Part shown: one piece after another, positions 9,876 to 18,676 of the stretch
Layout of the letters: every line of letters begins with the position of its first letter
How positions within the stretch are numbered: the first letter of the stretch is position 1
DNA from: Ruminococcus sp.
Lineage (GTDB): Bacteria > Bacillota > Clostridia > Oscillospirales > Ruminococcaceae
Assembly: GCA_020861185.1 (NCBI GenBank)
Contig: JAJBSV010000016.1
Coordinates: 177,635-241,634, forward strand
Direction: 5' to 3'
DNA: 64,000 nucleotides
Program-made: the position numbers and the translations under genes
Notes under the pieces: generated by a model
Database searches by the model: none
Seen by the model: only the letters and a program-made list of their open reading frames with translations
What the model was told of the DNA's origin: nothing

Positions 9876-10487
9876 TATATTTGCGATTGCGTCGTAAACC
9901 CGGTCTGCGATTTCCTCGGGGTCACCGACGGCGTTTACGATTTTTATGTTGTGGTCGGGGAGCCTCGAGAAGACTTCGAAATATTTCTGCCTTGTCCGCT
10001 CTATTGTCTCCCGCTTCTCGTAAATCTCTCTTGAAGCTCTGCCGTTCTCGATTCTTGAGTCGCAGACCTCCGACGGGACATCCAAAAAGATGCAGACATC
10101 CGGCTTTATTATGTCGGGACAGTCGAGGTTTGCTTTCATGACCCAGTTTAAATCCGTGTCCATGCCCTGATATGCAAACGACGAATAATAGTATCTGTCG
10201 GTGATGACGGTCACGCCACTCTCGAGCATACACTTGATGCCGACTGATGGCGACTGGCAGTGGGCGATTCTGTCCGAAAGAAACAGCCCCGCAAGCTCGG
10301 CGGGAGTTCTCTTCGTCAGCCCCGCAAGAGCGTCCCTTATAAGCCCGCCGGTCGTGAACTGGGTCGGCTCGCTTGTTAAGTATATTTTAGTGCCTTCAGC
10401 CTCAAGCCGAGAGGCGAGCATTTTAATCTGTGTGCCTTTTCCCGAGCCGTCCAAGCCCTCAACGGCGATAAAAAGCGGCTTTTTCAT
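9873..10487 (-). CDS. tmk: Thymidylate kinase
   Basis: Tmk phosphorylates dTMP to dTDP in DNA precursor synthesis. The 204-residue protein has the P-loop GLDGSGKGT (about 11-19), the TSEPT segment, and the TDRYYYSSFAYQG motif with the DRY triad that positions dTMP. Length is typical. The gene is single, transcribed against the adhE operon and sharing its terminator region. A good promoter lies about 40 bp upstream. No strong Shine-Dalgarno sequence is visible before the ATG, which is unusual in this window. Confidence 0.95.
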   Translation of the reverse strand: MKKPLFIAVEGLDGSGKGTQIKMLASRLEAEGTKIYLTSEPTQFTTGGLIRDALAGLTKRTPAELAGLFLSDRIAHCQSPSVGIKCMLESGVTVITDRYYYSSFAYQGMDTDLNWVMKANLDCPDIIKPDVCIFLDVPSEVCDSRIENGRASREIYEKRETIERTRQKYFEVFSRLPDHNIKIVNAVGDPEEIADRVYDAIANI

Positions 10488-10523
10488 ATGAAAATCAGTC
10501 CTTGCAAAGATATTCTATCGGAT

Positions 10524-10552
10524 ATTATAACGGCTTTTTAGCCTTAAGTCAA
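10524..10552 (-). promoter_or_regulatory. tmk promoter
   Basis: On the minus strand TTGACT (10547-10552) and TATAAT (10524-10529) are 17 bp apart. The spacer contains the palindrome GGCTAAAAAGCC. Confidence 0.7.
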
Positions 10553-10667
10553 GCCCAGCCTCAGATATAAATCTTTTATGAAAATCAACAAGTGCAGCAA
10601 TTCCACGAAATCCGTTAAAAATCGCTCACAACATGTACAAAAAAATTCGGAAATCGCTGAAAAACGC

Positions 10668-10696
10668 TTGACAAATCATATAAATAGGCATATAAT
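10668..10696 (+). promoter_or_regulatory. GH2-symporter operon promoter
   Basis: TTGACA (10668-10673), 17 bp, TATAAT (10691-10696). The stretch from the tmk promoter to here (about 10553-10667) holds no other feature that I can see. Confidence 0.8.
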
Positions 10697-10734
10697 CGAA
10701 ATATATTAATGTAGCAGGACGTGTCAGGAGGGTT

Positions 10735-10762
10735 GAGTTATTGTGAAAATTTTGCAATACTC
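10735..10762 (+). promoter_or_regulatory. Candidate operator in the GH2 leader
   Basis: An imperfect 28-bp inverted repeat, GAGT-ATTG-AAAA on the left and TTTT-CAAT-ACTC on the right, is centred about 45 bp downstream of the predicted transcription start. Position and symmetry suit a repressor site; the regulator is unknown. Confidence 0.4.
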
Positions 10763-10827
10763 TGCTCTTATTTTCTTGCCTGCGACGCGAATTTGTGTTG
10801 AATATCTTCAAGGAGGAAATCTATATC

Positions 10828-13104
10828 ATGCGAAATATCATCTCACTAAACGAAAACTGGAAATTTATTCGTGAAGACGTCGGTCTGCCCGAGAGCTTGC
10901 CCGAAAGTTGGGAGACAGTCAACCTTCCCCACACATGGAACGCCATCGACGGAACCGACGGCAACGGCTCATACTATCGTGGGCTTTGCTGGTATGCCAA
11001 GACCTTCAGGACCCCGAAGCAGCCTCTTGCGGGCGGCAGAGTCTACGTTGAGATTCTTGCGGCAGGTCAGCAGGCGACCGTCTATGTAAACGGCACCGAA
11101 GTAACCTATCACGAGGGCGGCTATTCGACCTTCAGAGCCGATGTTACAGATTTGTGCCGCGAAGACGGCGAGAATCTTTTGGTCGTCGGATGCTCTAACG
11201 AAGAGCTCGACCACGTTTATCCCGCATCTGCAGACTTCACCTTCTATGGCGGTCTCTATAGGGGAGTAAACCTCATAAGCGTTCCGAACACCCATTTTGA
11301 CCTCGATTACTATGGCGGTCCCGGCATGATGGTAACTCCCTCAGTTGCCGAGGCAAATGGCACCGACTTCGAAATCGAAACATGGGTCAAGAACCCCGAC
11401 GACAATTATACCGTTCTCTATTCAATCAAGGATGCTTGCGGCAAGGAAGTCGCCGGAGCTTGCAGACCCGCAGACAATACGAAGGTCACAATCCACGTTC
11501 CGAACGTCACCAAGTGGGACATGGACAACCCGTATCTCTACACTGTTACCGCAATTTTGCAGAGAAGAAACGAAGAGTGCGACGAGGTTTCCGCCAGAGT
11601 CGGCGTCAGAAGCTTCTCTGTCGACCCGGACAAGGGCTTCTCAATCAACGGCGTCCAGACTCCTCTTCGTGGCGTCAGCCGCCATCAGGACATCGTCTAT
11701 AAGGGCAATGCTCTGACGAAAGAGGAGCACTATCGCGACGCAGAGATTATAAAGGAGCTCGGCGCCAACACCATCCGCCTTGCTCATTATCAGCACAATC
11801 AGTACTTCTATGACGCCTGCGACGAGCTTGGCTTCGCTATCTGGGCTGAGATTCCTTTCATAAGCGTATTCAAGCCGGGCGAAAAGGCTCACGAGAACTG
11901 CCGGAGCCAGATGACCGAGCTCATAGTCCAGAACTATAACCACCCGTCAATCATGTTCTGGGGCGTTTCAAACGAAATCTTTATCGGCGGAGCTTCTCAG
12001 GAGCTTATCGACCGCCACCATGACCTGAACGACCTCTGCCACAAGCTTGACCCGACAAGACTCACGACCATAGCTCATGTTACAATGACTCCTATCGAGA
12101 GCCCGATTCACGGCATCACAGACATCGAGAGCTATAATCACTACTTCGGTTGGTACGGCGGCAAGATGGAGGACAACGGTCCTTGGCTTGACAATTTCCA
12201 TAAGATCCATCCGGAAATCTGCCTCGGTATGTCTGAGTACGGCTGTGAGGGCATCATCACATATCACGGTCCCAACCCTGCATGCAAGGATTATTCCGAA
12301 GAGTATCAGGCGCTCTACCATGAGCATATGGCGAAGGTCTTCGACGAAAGACCCTATATCTGGGCAAGCCATGTGTGGAACATGTTCGACTTCGGCTGTG
12401 CCGCAAGAGATGAGGGCGGCGTAAAGGGCAGAAACAACAAGGGTCTTGTCACCATGGACAGAAAGACCCGCAAGGACAGCTTCTATATCTATCAGGCATA
12501 CTGGACGACATCGCCGATGGTTCACGTCTGCGGAAGAAGATATGCTCAGAGAGCTGGCGACACTACCGAAATAAGAGTATATTCCAACCAGCCGACTGTA
12601 ACGCTCTATCTCAACGGCGAAGCAGTCGAAACAAAGACTGATAATAAAGTCTTTGTATTCACAGTAGCTCTTAAGAATGGATTCAACACCGTCATGGCGG
12701 ACGCCGGCGAGGTTATGGACAGTATCACTCTCGAGAAGGTCGAAAAAGAGCCGTCAATCTACGTTCTCCCCGAAGTAAATGAGAGGAACGAGGGCGTTGC
12801 CAACTGGTTCAAGACGACCGGCGACATGGATCTGACCGCTCCTATGGAGTTCCCCGAAGGCAAGTACAGCATCAAGGATACTCTTGAGGAAATCGGCGAG
12901 GACGAGGGCGCGTTCGAGGTGGTCGCAACCGCATTCAAGATTGCGATGAACATGACCCTCGAAAAGGGCGAAGGCATGTGGAACATGATGAGAGCCATGA
13001 AGATGGAAGACATGTTCAAGATGGCGGGCGACATGGTTCCGAAGGGCTTCATGGAGAGCATTAACGCCAAGCTGACCCAATTCAGCAAGAAGGATAAGAA
13101 CTGA
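10828..13104 (+). CDS. GH2 beta-galactosidase/beta-glucuronidase-type enzyme
   Basis: The 758-residue cytosolic glycosidase has the GH2 order: jelly-roll sugar-binding domain (about 1-155), Ig-like domain (about 170-265), and TIM barrel (about 270-560). Acid/base Glu383 lies in FWGVSNEIF and nucleophile Glu470 in LGMSEYGCEG. An Ig-like domain follows. The last ~110 residues are an extra, Met- and Glu-rich, probably helical region not normal for the family. The frame begins at TTG 10795, but AAGGAGG at 10810-10816 shows that the ATG at 10828 is the start. A GPH symporter follows in the same operon, so the substrate is an imported glycoside; which sugar is not clear. Confidence 0.85.
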   Translation: MRNIISLNENWKFIREDVGLPESLPESWETVNLPHTWNAIDGTDGNGSYYRGLCWYAKTFRTPKQPLAGGRVYVEILAAGQQATVYVNGTEVTYHEGGYSTFRADVTDLCREDGENLLVVGCSNEELDHVYPASADFTFYGGLYRGVNLISVPNTHFDLDYYGGPGMMVTPSVAEANGTDFEIETWVKNPDDNYTVLYSIKDACGKEVAGACRPADNTKVTIHVPNVTKWDMDNPYLYTVTAILQRRNEECDEVSARVGVRSFSVDPDKGFSINGVQTPLRGVSRHQDIVYKGNALTKEEHYRDAEIIKELGANTIRLAHYQHNQYFYDACDELGFAIWAEIPFISVFKPGEKAHENCRSQMTELIVQNYNHPSIMFWGVSNEIFIGGASQELIDRHHDLNDLCHKLDPTRLTTIAHVTMTPIESPIHGITDIESYNHYFGWYGGKMEDNGPWLDNFHKIHPEICLGMSEYGCEGIITYHGPNPACKDYSEEYQALYHEHMAKVFDERPYIWASHVWNMFDFGCAARDEGGVKGRNNKGLVTMDRKTRKDSFYIYQAYWTTSPMVHVCGRRYAQRAGDTTEIRVYSNQPTVTLYLNGEAVETKTDNKVFVFTVALKNGFNTVMADAGEVMDSITLEKVEKEPSIYVLPEVNERNEGVANWFKTTGDMDLTAPMEFPEGKYSIKDTLEEIGEDEGAFEVVATAFKIAMNMTLEKGEGMWNMMRAMKMEDMFKMAGDMVPKGFMESINAKLTQFSKKDKN

Positions 13105-13148
13105 TTTCTATCCTTAAATAAAAGCAAAAATCGGACGGAGGTAACAAA

Positions 13149-14573
13149 ATGGAAGAAAGTAAACAAAAGCTTAGCACACAGAACTTAAGTTCTCGCAAGT
13201 TCGGCGTAAGGGATTTGCTCTGCTATGCGAGCGGTGACGTTGCAAACGACTTCACGTTCATGCTCATGTCGACGTGGATGCTGAAGTTCTACACCGACAT
13301 CATGGGCGTAAGTGGCGCACTTGTCGGCGGTGTAATGGCGGCGGCAAGAATCCTTGACGCATTCACCGACATAGGAATGGGAACTCTTGTAGACGGCACA
13401 GACCCGGCTAAATCGAGGTTTGGTAAGTTCAGAATCTGGATGCTCCGTGGTTGCATTCCCTGCGTAGTATTAGCAATCCTTGTATTTGCAGGAGGATTCA
13501 TCGCAGATGCGGCAATGTGGCTCAAGATTCTCTGGATGATGGTTACATACCTTCTCTGGGGTAGCATCTTCTACACATGCGTCAACATTCCTTATGGCTC
13601 AATGGCATCATCAATCACCGACGACCCGAACCAGAGAACTCAGCTCTCATCTGCCCGTTCAATCGGTGCTATAGTTGCTAACTTAGGTATCGGCGTTGCA
13701 GGTCCACTCCTTGCCTACAATGCAAATTCCGAGCTCGTTGCAAGCAAGGTTCTCATATTCGCAATCTGCTGTGGACTTTTAGCACTCTGCTTCTATGCTA
13801 TATGTATATTCGGCTCTGTAGACCGTGTCTACATCCCGCCCAAAAAGCGTGTTGCAAAGGCTGACCGTGCACCCGACGAAAAGGGCATCGTTCAGACTCT
13901 TCTCACAGACAAGTCGCTCATCCTTCTCATCATCGGCGCAATATTCATGCTCATGACCCAGATGACTCAGCAGTCAATGGCAGGCTATGTATTCCCGAAC
14001 TACTATCAGAATACTGACGCACAGGCAGTTGCAAGTATGGTAGGCTGTGTATTGATGATAGCCATCGCCGCAGTTGCTCCGGCAATCGCTAAAAAGTTCG
14101 GCAAGCGTGAACTCGGCTTTGTTTCGATGTTTGCAGGAGCAGTTGTATATCTCGTTGCGTTCATAGTAAGACCCGAAAGCGTTTGGGTTTACATTGCAAT
14201 CCAGATGCTCGCTTATATTGCACTCGGCGCATTCTCGGCAGTAAGCTTTGCGATGATTATCGACGTTATCGACAACGCAGAAGTCAAGTCCGGCAAGCGT
14301 GACGATGGCAAGTACTATGGTGTTTATTCCTTCGCCCGTAAGCTCGGTCAGGCGGCGGCTTCGCTCCTTTCCGGCGGAATGCTTACACTCATCGGTTACG
14401 AAGCCGCAACTAAGTTCGAGGAATCGGTTGTAAACGGCATCTACAACATTGCAACCCTCATTCCCGCTATCGGTTTCGCAATTTCCGGATTGTTCCTCGT
14501 TCTCTATCCTCTCAAGAAGAAGATTGTCGACGAGAACTCCGAAATCCTCCGTCAGAGACGTGAAAACGGATAA
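13149..14573 (+). CDS. GPH-family sugar:cation symporter (MelB-like)
   Basis: A 474-residue integral membrane protein with about 12 hydrophobic segments. The early segment RILDAFTDIGMGTLVD contains the conserved acidic cation-site motif of glycoside-pentoside-hexuronide symporters (MelB/XynB/UidB group), and SRFGKFR is the matching cytoplasmic loop. It should import the glycoside cleaved by the GH2 enzyme encoded 44 bp upstream. CGGAGG precedes the ATG, and a hairpin terminator closes the operon. The fold is certain; the sugar is not. Confidence 0.88.
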   Translation: MEESKQKLSTQNLSSRKFGVRDLLCYASGDVANDFTFMLMSTWMLKFYTDIMGVSGALVGGVMAAARILDAFTDIGMGTLVDGTDPAKSRFGKFRIWMLRGCIPCVVLAILVFAGGFIADAAMWLKILWMMVTYLLWGSIFYTCVNIPYGSMASSITDDPNQRTQLSSARSIGAIVANLGIGVAGPLLAYNANSELVASKVLIFAICCGLLALCFYAICIFGSVDRVYIPPKKRVAKADRAPDEKGIVQTLLTDKSLILLIIGAIFMLMTQMTQQSMAGYVFPNYYQNTDAQAVASMVGCVLMIAIAAVAPAIAKKFGKRELGFVSMFAGAVVYLVAFIVRPESVWVYIAIQMLAYIALGAFSAVSFAMIIDVIDNAEVKSGKRDDGKYYGVYSFARKLGQAAASLLSGGMLTLIGYEAATKFEESVVNGIYNIATLIPAIGFAISGLFLVLYPLKKKIVDENSEILRQRRENG

Positions 14574-14587
14574 TAGCAGGCTTTTTC

Positions 14588-14621
14588 GAAAGAGTCGCCA
14601 AACCGGCGGCTCTTTCTTTTT
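14588..14621 (+). terminator. Terminator of the GH2-symporter operon
   Basis: Stem AAAGAGTCGCC / GGCGGCTCTTT with a 5-nt loop, followed by CTTTTT. Confidence 0.85.
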
Positions 14622-14643
14622 AAAAATTGGCACAAATCTTATA

Positions 14644-14672
14644 TTGAACTTTTCGCCCACATATGGTATACT
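14644..14672 (+). promoter_or_regulatory. Hydrogenase promoter
   Basis: TTGAAC (14644-14649), 17 bp, TATACT (14667-14672), 38 bp before the start codon. Confidence 0.65.
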
Positions 14673-14710
14673 TTCTTCGAAAGAAAAGATGAAAGAAAAG
14701 GGTCATCACC

Positions 14711-16225
14711 ATGGCTATGAGAGGAATATACAACTCGGTTACGGATATACGCAGAAAGGTCTTCACCGAGGTTGCACGTTTGGCATATGAGGGCGGGGAC
14801 TACGCCGAAAAGATAACGGAGCTTCCCTATAAAATCGTCCCGGGAAGCGAAGCGGTCTACAGAGAATCAATATTTTTAGAGAGAGCCATAGTTGAGGAAA
14901 GACTCAGGCTCGCCATCGGTCTGCCTCTGAGACCGATAGACCAGCACGAATCGGTCGCCGACGGAGTCGACGCCTCGGCGATTTCGGAAAAATACTACGA
15001 CCCGCCGCTTGTAAACATCATCAAGTTCGCCTGCAATGCCTGCCCTGAGTCGCACTATCACGTTACCGACTGCTGTCAGGGTTGCCTTGCTCATCCCTGC
15101 AAAGAAGTCTGCCCGAAGCATGCAATCGAGATTATCCACGGCAAATCCGTGATAGACCAGTCTAAGTGCATCAAGTGCGGCAAGTGCGCATCCGTCTGCC
15201 CCTATGGCACGATAAACAAGATGGAGCGCCCATGTGCTTCGGCATGCGGAATGGACGCCATTCATTCGGACGAGCAGGGAAGAGCCCAGATTGACTATGA
15301 CAAGTGCGTTTCCTGCGGCATGTGTCTTGTGAATTGCCCGTTCGGTGCGATTGTAGATAAGGGTCAGATTTTCCAGCTTATCCACGCGATTAAGTCGGGC
15401 AAGGAAGTCATAGCGATAGTCGCACCCGCATTCGTCGGTCAGTTTGGACCGAAAGCAACCCCCGAAAAGCTCACTGCGGCGATGAAGAAATTAGGCTTTG
15501 CCGGAGTTACGGAGGTAGCAATCGGAGCGGATTTATGCGCGATTGATGAAGCAAAGGACTTCGTCGAGAACGCCCCCGCAAATCAGCCATTTATGGCGAC
15601 ATCATGCTGTCCTTCATGGTCGGTAATGGCGAAAAAGCTCTTCCCCGAGTTTTCGGGATATATCTCGATGGCACTGACGCCGATGGTTCTGACCGCCAGA
15701 ATGGTCAAGAGCGAGCACCCCGATGCCTGCATCGCCTTCATCGGTCCCTGCGCCGCAAAGAAGCTTGAAGCTTCGAGAAGAACTATCCGAAGCGATGTCG
15801 ACTTCGTTCTGACGTTCGAGGAACTTATGGGCATGTTTGAGGCGAAGGAAATCGACTTCGACGAAATCACCCCCGACGAGGAAGTGCCGCTGAACGAAGG
15901 CACCGCCGACGGCAGAATCTTCGCAGTTTCGGGCGGCGTCATCAAGGCTGTCACCGACGTTATTCATGAGCTTGACCCCGACCGTGAGGTCAAGACCGAA
16001 TCTGCTCAGGGACTCCGGGAGTGCCGGAAGCTCCTCCAGCTTGCCAAAGCCGGAAAATACAACGGCTATCTCCTTGAGGGAATGGCGTGCCCGGGCGGCT
16101 GTGTTGCCGGTGCCGGAACGCTTCAGCCCGTCGAGAAATCGAGCACGGCGGTAAACCGATATGCCCAAGGCACCGAGAAGAAAAATGCGCTCGAAACCGA
16201 GCACGAATTCGAGATTACGGAATAA
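14711..16225 (+). CDS. Monomeric [FeFe]-hydrogenase, group-B-like
   Basis: This 504-residue protein combines a Cys-rich ferredoxin-type region (about 108-210, including CIKCGKCASVCP and CVSCGMCLVNCP) with an H-cluster domain. The three H-cluster loops are TSCCPSW (Cys299/300), GPCAAKKLE (Cys347) and EGMACPGGCVAG (Cys460 and Cys464), so all cluster ligands are present. Gly replaces the Met of the usual MPC in loop 2, and the architecture resembles the poorly studied group B enzymes of clostridia. It probably evolves or oxidises H2 with ferredoxin. No HydE/F/G maturases or partner subunits lie nearby. ATG 14717 is an alternative start. Confidence 0.85.
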   Translation: MAMRGIYNSVTDIRRKVFTEVARLAYEGGDYAEKITELPYKIVPGSEAVYRESIFLERAIVEERLRLAIGLPLRPIDQHESVADGVDASAISEKYYDPPLVNIIKFACNACPESHYHVTDCCQGCLAHPCKEVCPKHAIEIIHGKSVIDQSKCIKCGKCASVCPYGTINKMERPCASACGMDAIHSDEQGRAQIDYDKCVSCGMCLVNCPFGAIVDKGQIFQLIHAIKSGKEVIAIVAPAFVGQFGPKATPEKLTAAMKKLGFAGVTEVAIGADLCAIDEAKDFVENAPANQPFMATSCCPSWSVMAKKLFPEFSGYISMALTPMVLTARMVKSEHPDACIAFIGPCAAKKLEASRRTIRSDVDFVLTFEELMGMFEAKEIDFDEITPDEEVPLNEGTADGRIFAVSGGVIKAVTDVIHELDPDREVKTESAQGLRECRKLLQLAKAGKYNGYLLEGMACPGGCVAGAGTLQPVEKSSTAVNRYAQGTEKKNALETEHEFEITE

Positions 16226-16248
16226 TTTCTCGAATTTCAAAAAAGTGC

Positions 16249-16277
16249 TTGACAAATCCGTCGCAGTAGCGTATAAT
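16249..16277 (+). promoter_or_regulatory. trp operon promoter
   Basis: TTGACA (16249-16254), 17 bp, TATAAT (16272-16277); a consensus promoter directly ahead of the T-box leader. Confidence 0.85.
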
Positions 16278-16283
16278 AATTTT

Positions 16284-16603
16284 CAGATAATCACTTAAAC
16301 CGTTGAAGCGGAGATAAAGGCAGGTATTGCGCTCACAGAGAATGAGGACATTCGGCGTTGCCGAAAGGCTGGGAGCCTCGTAGAATTGCAGCTTGTCAAA
16401 TGGACCGCCGAGGGCATGGTCAAAGGGCTTGGAAGAGTCCGAGTATTCCATGACGTTATGCGTGCGTGAATCGCAAGGAGCATGTTGGTGCTCTGCTGAG
16501 GGTATACATTTTCACTGACGTGAAAATGGATAAATCAAGGTGGTACCGCGGGAATAGAAATTTCTCGTCCTTGGTCTTAAAAACAGACTGAGGACGATTT
16601 TTG
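16284..16603 (+). ncRNA. T-box leader, tryptophan-specific
   Basis: The leader contains the T-box sequence AAGGTGGTACCGCGG (16537-16551), whose TGGT bulge binds the acceptor end of uncharged tRNA. A likely UGG (Trp) specifier is at 16401-16403, followed by A as expected. The leader ends in a terminator. When tRNA-Trp is uncharged, the antiterminator forms and the trp genes are expressed. Specifier assignment rests on position and on the downstream genes, not on a computed fold. Confidence 0.92.
16566..16603 (+). terminator. T-box intrinsic terminator
   Basis: Stem CGTCCTTGGTCT / AGACTGAGGACG followed by a T-run. It is the OFF state of the T-box switch and ends about 20 bases before the trpE start. 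Confidence 0.88.
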
Positions 16604-16624
16604 TTATATCGAGGAGTTGATTCT

Positions 16625-18088
16625 GTGACTAATCCCAATTATGAAAATGCGAAAAAGCTTGCCGAGGGAATGAGCGTTGTTCCGCTGTCCGAGGAGATTT
16701 ATTCCGACCTCCGGACGCCGATTCAGACGCTGAAAATCCTGAAGAAAATGAGCGTGAAATATTATCTTCTTGAGAGCGTCGAGGGCGGCGACAAGTGGGG
16801 AAGATATTCCTACCTCGGTTTCGACCCTGCTCTCGAGGTCAGAGGCAAGGGAGAAGATATCGAGATTATCTCGAACGTGACGATTAAGCAGAAGACGAGC
16901 GACCCCAACTCGGTGCTTCGCGATATTTTAGCCCAGTACAAGAGCCCGAAGGTCGAGGGGCTTCCGCCATTCACGGGCGGTTTCGTCGGATATTTCTCAT
17001 ATAATTATATAAGATACGCCGAGCCGACACTGAATCTTAATCTCAGAGACGACGGTAACTTTTACGATTTTGATCTCTTGCTCTTTGATAAAGTAATCTG
17101 CTTCGACAGACTGCGGCAGAAGATAATCGTCATCAACAACATCAAGACCGACAACTTCGAAGAGAACTACAATAGGGGAGTTATGGAGCTCGAACAACTC
17201 TGCTCACTTCTGACAAAAGAGTACTCCTATTCCGAAGAATACGCCGGAATCAAAGGTGAGTTCAAGCCGCTCTTCTCAAAAGACGAGTATTGCAATATGG
17301 TCAGAAAGACCAAAGAATACATCCGTGAGGGCGACATCTTCCAGGCTGTCATCTCGAACCGCCTTGAAGCGGAGTTTGAGGGAAGCTTACTTAATACCTA
17401 CAGAGTCCTCCGGACCATCAACCCTTCGCCCTACATGTTCTATATGAAATACGACGACTGCGAGATTGCGGGAGCCTCGCCCGAGACGATTGTCTCAATA
17501 AGTAATGGCACAGTCTCCACCTTCCCGATTGCGGGAACGAGAAAGAGGGGCAAGACGGAAGCTGAGGATGCTGAACTTATCTCGGGACTTCTCACGGATG
17601 AGAAAGAACTCAGCGAGCACAACATGCTGGTCGACCTCGGAAGAAACGATATCGGCAAGGTCAGCGAGTACGGTACCGTCCACGTCGAGGGCTACAAGGA
17701 AATCCTCAAGTATTCGCACGTTATCCACATCGCCTCGACTGTTCGTGGAAAGCTCCGTGAAGGCTTAGACCAGTTCGACGCACTGTCTGCCGTCCTTCCG
17801 GCGGGAACCCTTTCGGGAGCGCCGAAATATCGGGCTTGTGAGATAATCTCCGAGCTTGAGGGAGTGAACCGCGGAGTCTACGGCGGCGCAGTCGGATATA
17901 TCGACTTCAAGGGCAACATGGATATGTGCATCGCCATCAGAATGGCATCAAAGAAAAACGGCAAGGTCTACGTTCAGGCGGGAGCGGGAATCGTCTATGA
18001 CAGCGTCCCCGAGAGCGAATATCAGGAGTGCATCAATAAGGCTTCGGCAATGGCGGAAGCAATCAAGCGCACTTCCGAAGTGAGATAG
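16625..18088 (+). CDS. trpE: Anthranilate synthase component I
   Basis: TrpE makes anthranilate from chorismate with ammonia supplied by TrpG. The N-terminal LLES segment of the Trp feedback site is present (LLESVEGGDKWGRYSYLG), and the C-terminal chorismate-binding core shows AGTLSGAPKYRACEII and the late IRMA segment. GTG at 16625 is chosen (487 residues), since GAGGAG at 16611-16616 precedes it by 8 nt; TTG 16601 would lie in the terminator T-run. The TAG stop overlaps the AGGAGG of trpG. It is the first gene of the T-box-controlled operon. Confidence 0.96.
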   Translation: MTNPNYENAKKLAEGMSVVPLSEEIYSDLRTPIQTLKILKKMSVKYYLLESVEGGDKWGRYSYLGFDPALEVRGKGEDIEIISNVTIKQKTSDPNSVLRDILAQYKSPKVEGLPPFTGGFVGYFSYNYIRYAEPTLNLNLRDDGNFYDFDLLLFDKVICFDRLRQKIIVINNIKTDNFEENYNRGVMELEQLCSLLTKEYSYSEEYAGIKGEFKPLFSKDEYCNMVRKTKEYIREGDIFQAVISNRLEAEFEGSLLNTYRVLRTINPSPYMFYMKYDDCEIAGASPETIVSISNGTVSTFPIAGTRKRGKTEAEDAELISGLLTDEKELSEHNMLVDLGRNDIGKVSEYGTVHVEGYKEILKYSHVIHIASTVRGKLREGLDQFDALSAVLPAGTLSGAPKYRACEIISELEGVNRGVYGGAVGYIDFKGNMDMCIAIRMASKKNGKVYVQAGAGIVYDSVPESEYQECINKASAMAEAIKRTSEVR

Positions 18089-18099
18089 GAGGCGGTTTA

Positions 18100-18675
18100 A
18101 TGGTACTTCTTATAGACAACTACGACAGCTTCACCTATAATCTCGTTCAGCTTATCGGTCAGTACGACCCGGACATAAAAGTCGTGAGAAATGACGCCAT
18201 CACTGTCCCAGAAATCGAGAAGCTCAACCCCGACCGAATCGTAATCTCTCCCGGACCCGGCAAGCCGAAGGATGCGGGAGTCTGCGAGGAGGTTATAGAA
18301 AAGCTCAACGGCAAGTACCCGATTTTGGGCGTATGCCTCGGGCATCAGGCAATCTGCGAGGTCTATGGCGCAACCGTCACCTACGCTCCGACCCTCATGC
18401 ACGGCAAACAGAGTGACATCCACATCGCAAGCGGAAGCGAGATTTTCCGGGGACTTCCCCCGATAATCCGGGCGGCAAGATATCATTCCCTTGCGGCTGA
18501 CAAATACACCATTCCCGACACGCTCCGAATCATTGCAGAGTCGGACGACGGCACGGTAATGGCGGTGGAGCATAGAGACGCTCCCACATTCGGTATTCAA
18601 TTCCATCCCGAGTCAATCATGACTCCGATGGGCAAAGAAATCATAGAAAACTTTATTAAAACGGAGGTAAATTGA
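18100..18675 (+). CDS. trpG: Anthranilate synthase component II, glutamine amidotransferase
   Basis: This class I glutamine amidotransferase (191 residues) releases ammonia from glutamine for TrpE. The triad is visible: Cys79 in GVCLGHQ, His169 and Glu171 in FHPES. The oxyanion segment SPGPGKP is also intact. AGGAGG overlaps the trpE stop codon, indicating translational coupling. In some bacteria the same subunit also serves p-aminobenzoate synthase; no pabB is visible here. Confidence 0.95.
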   Translation: MVLLIDNYDSFTYNLVQLIGQYDPDIKVVRNDAITVPEIEKLNPDRIVISPGPGKPKDAGVCEEVIEKLNGKYPILGVCLGHQAICEVYGATVTYAPTLMHGKQSDIHIASGSEIFRGLPPIIRAARYHSLAADKYTIPDTLRIIAESDDGTVMAVEHRDAPTFGIQFHPESIMTPMGKEIIENFIKTEVN

Positions 18676-18676
18676 C

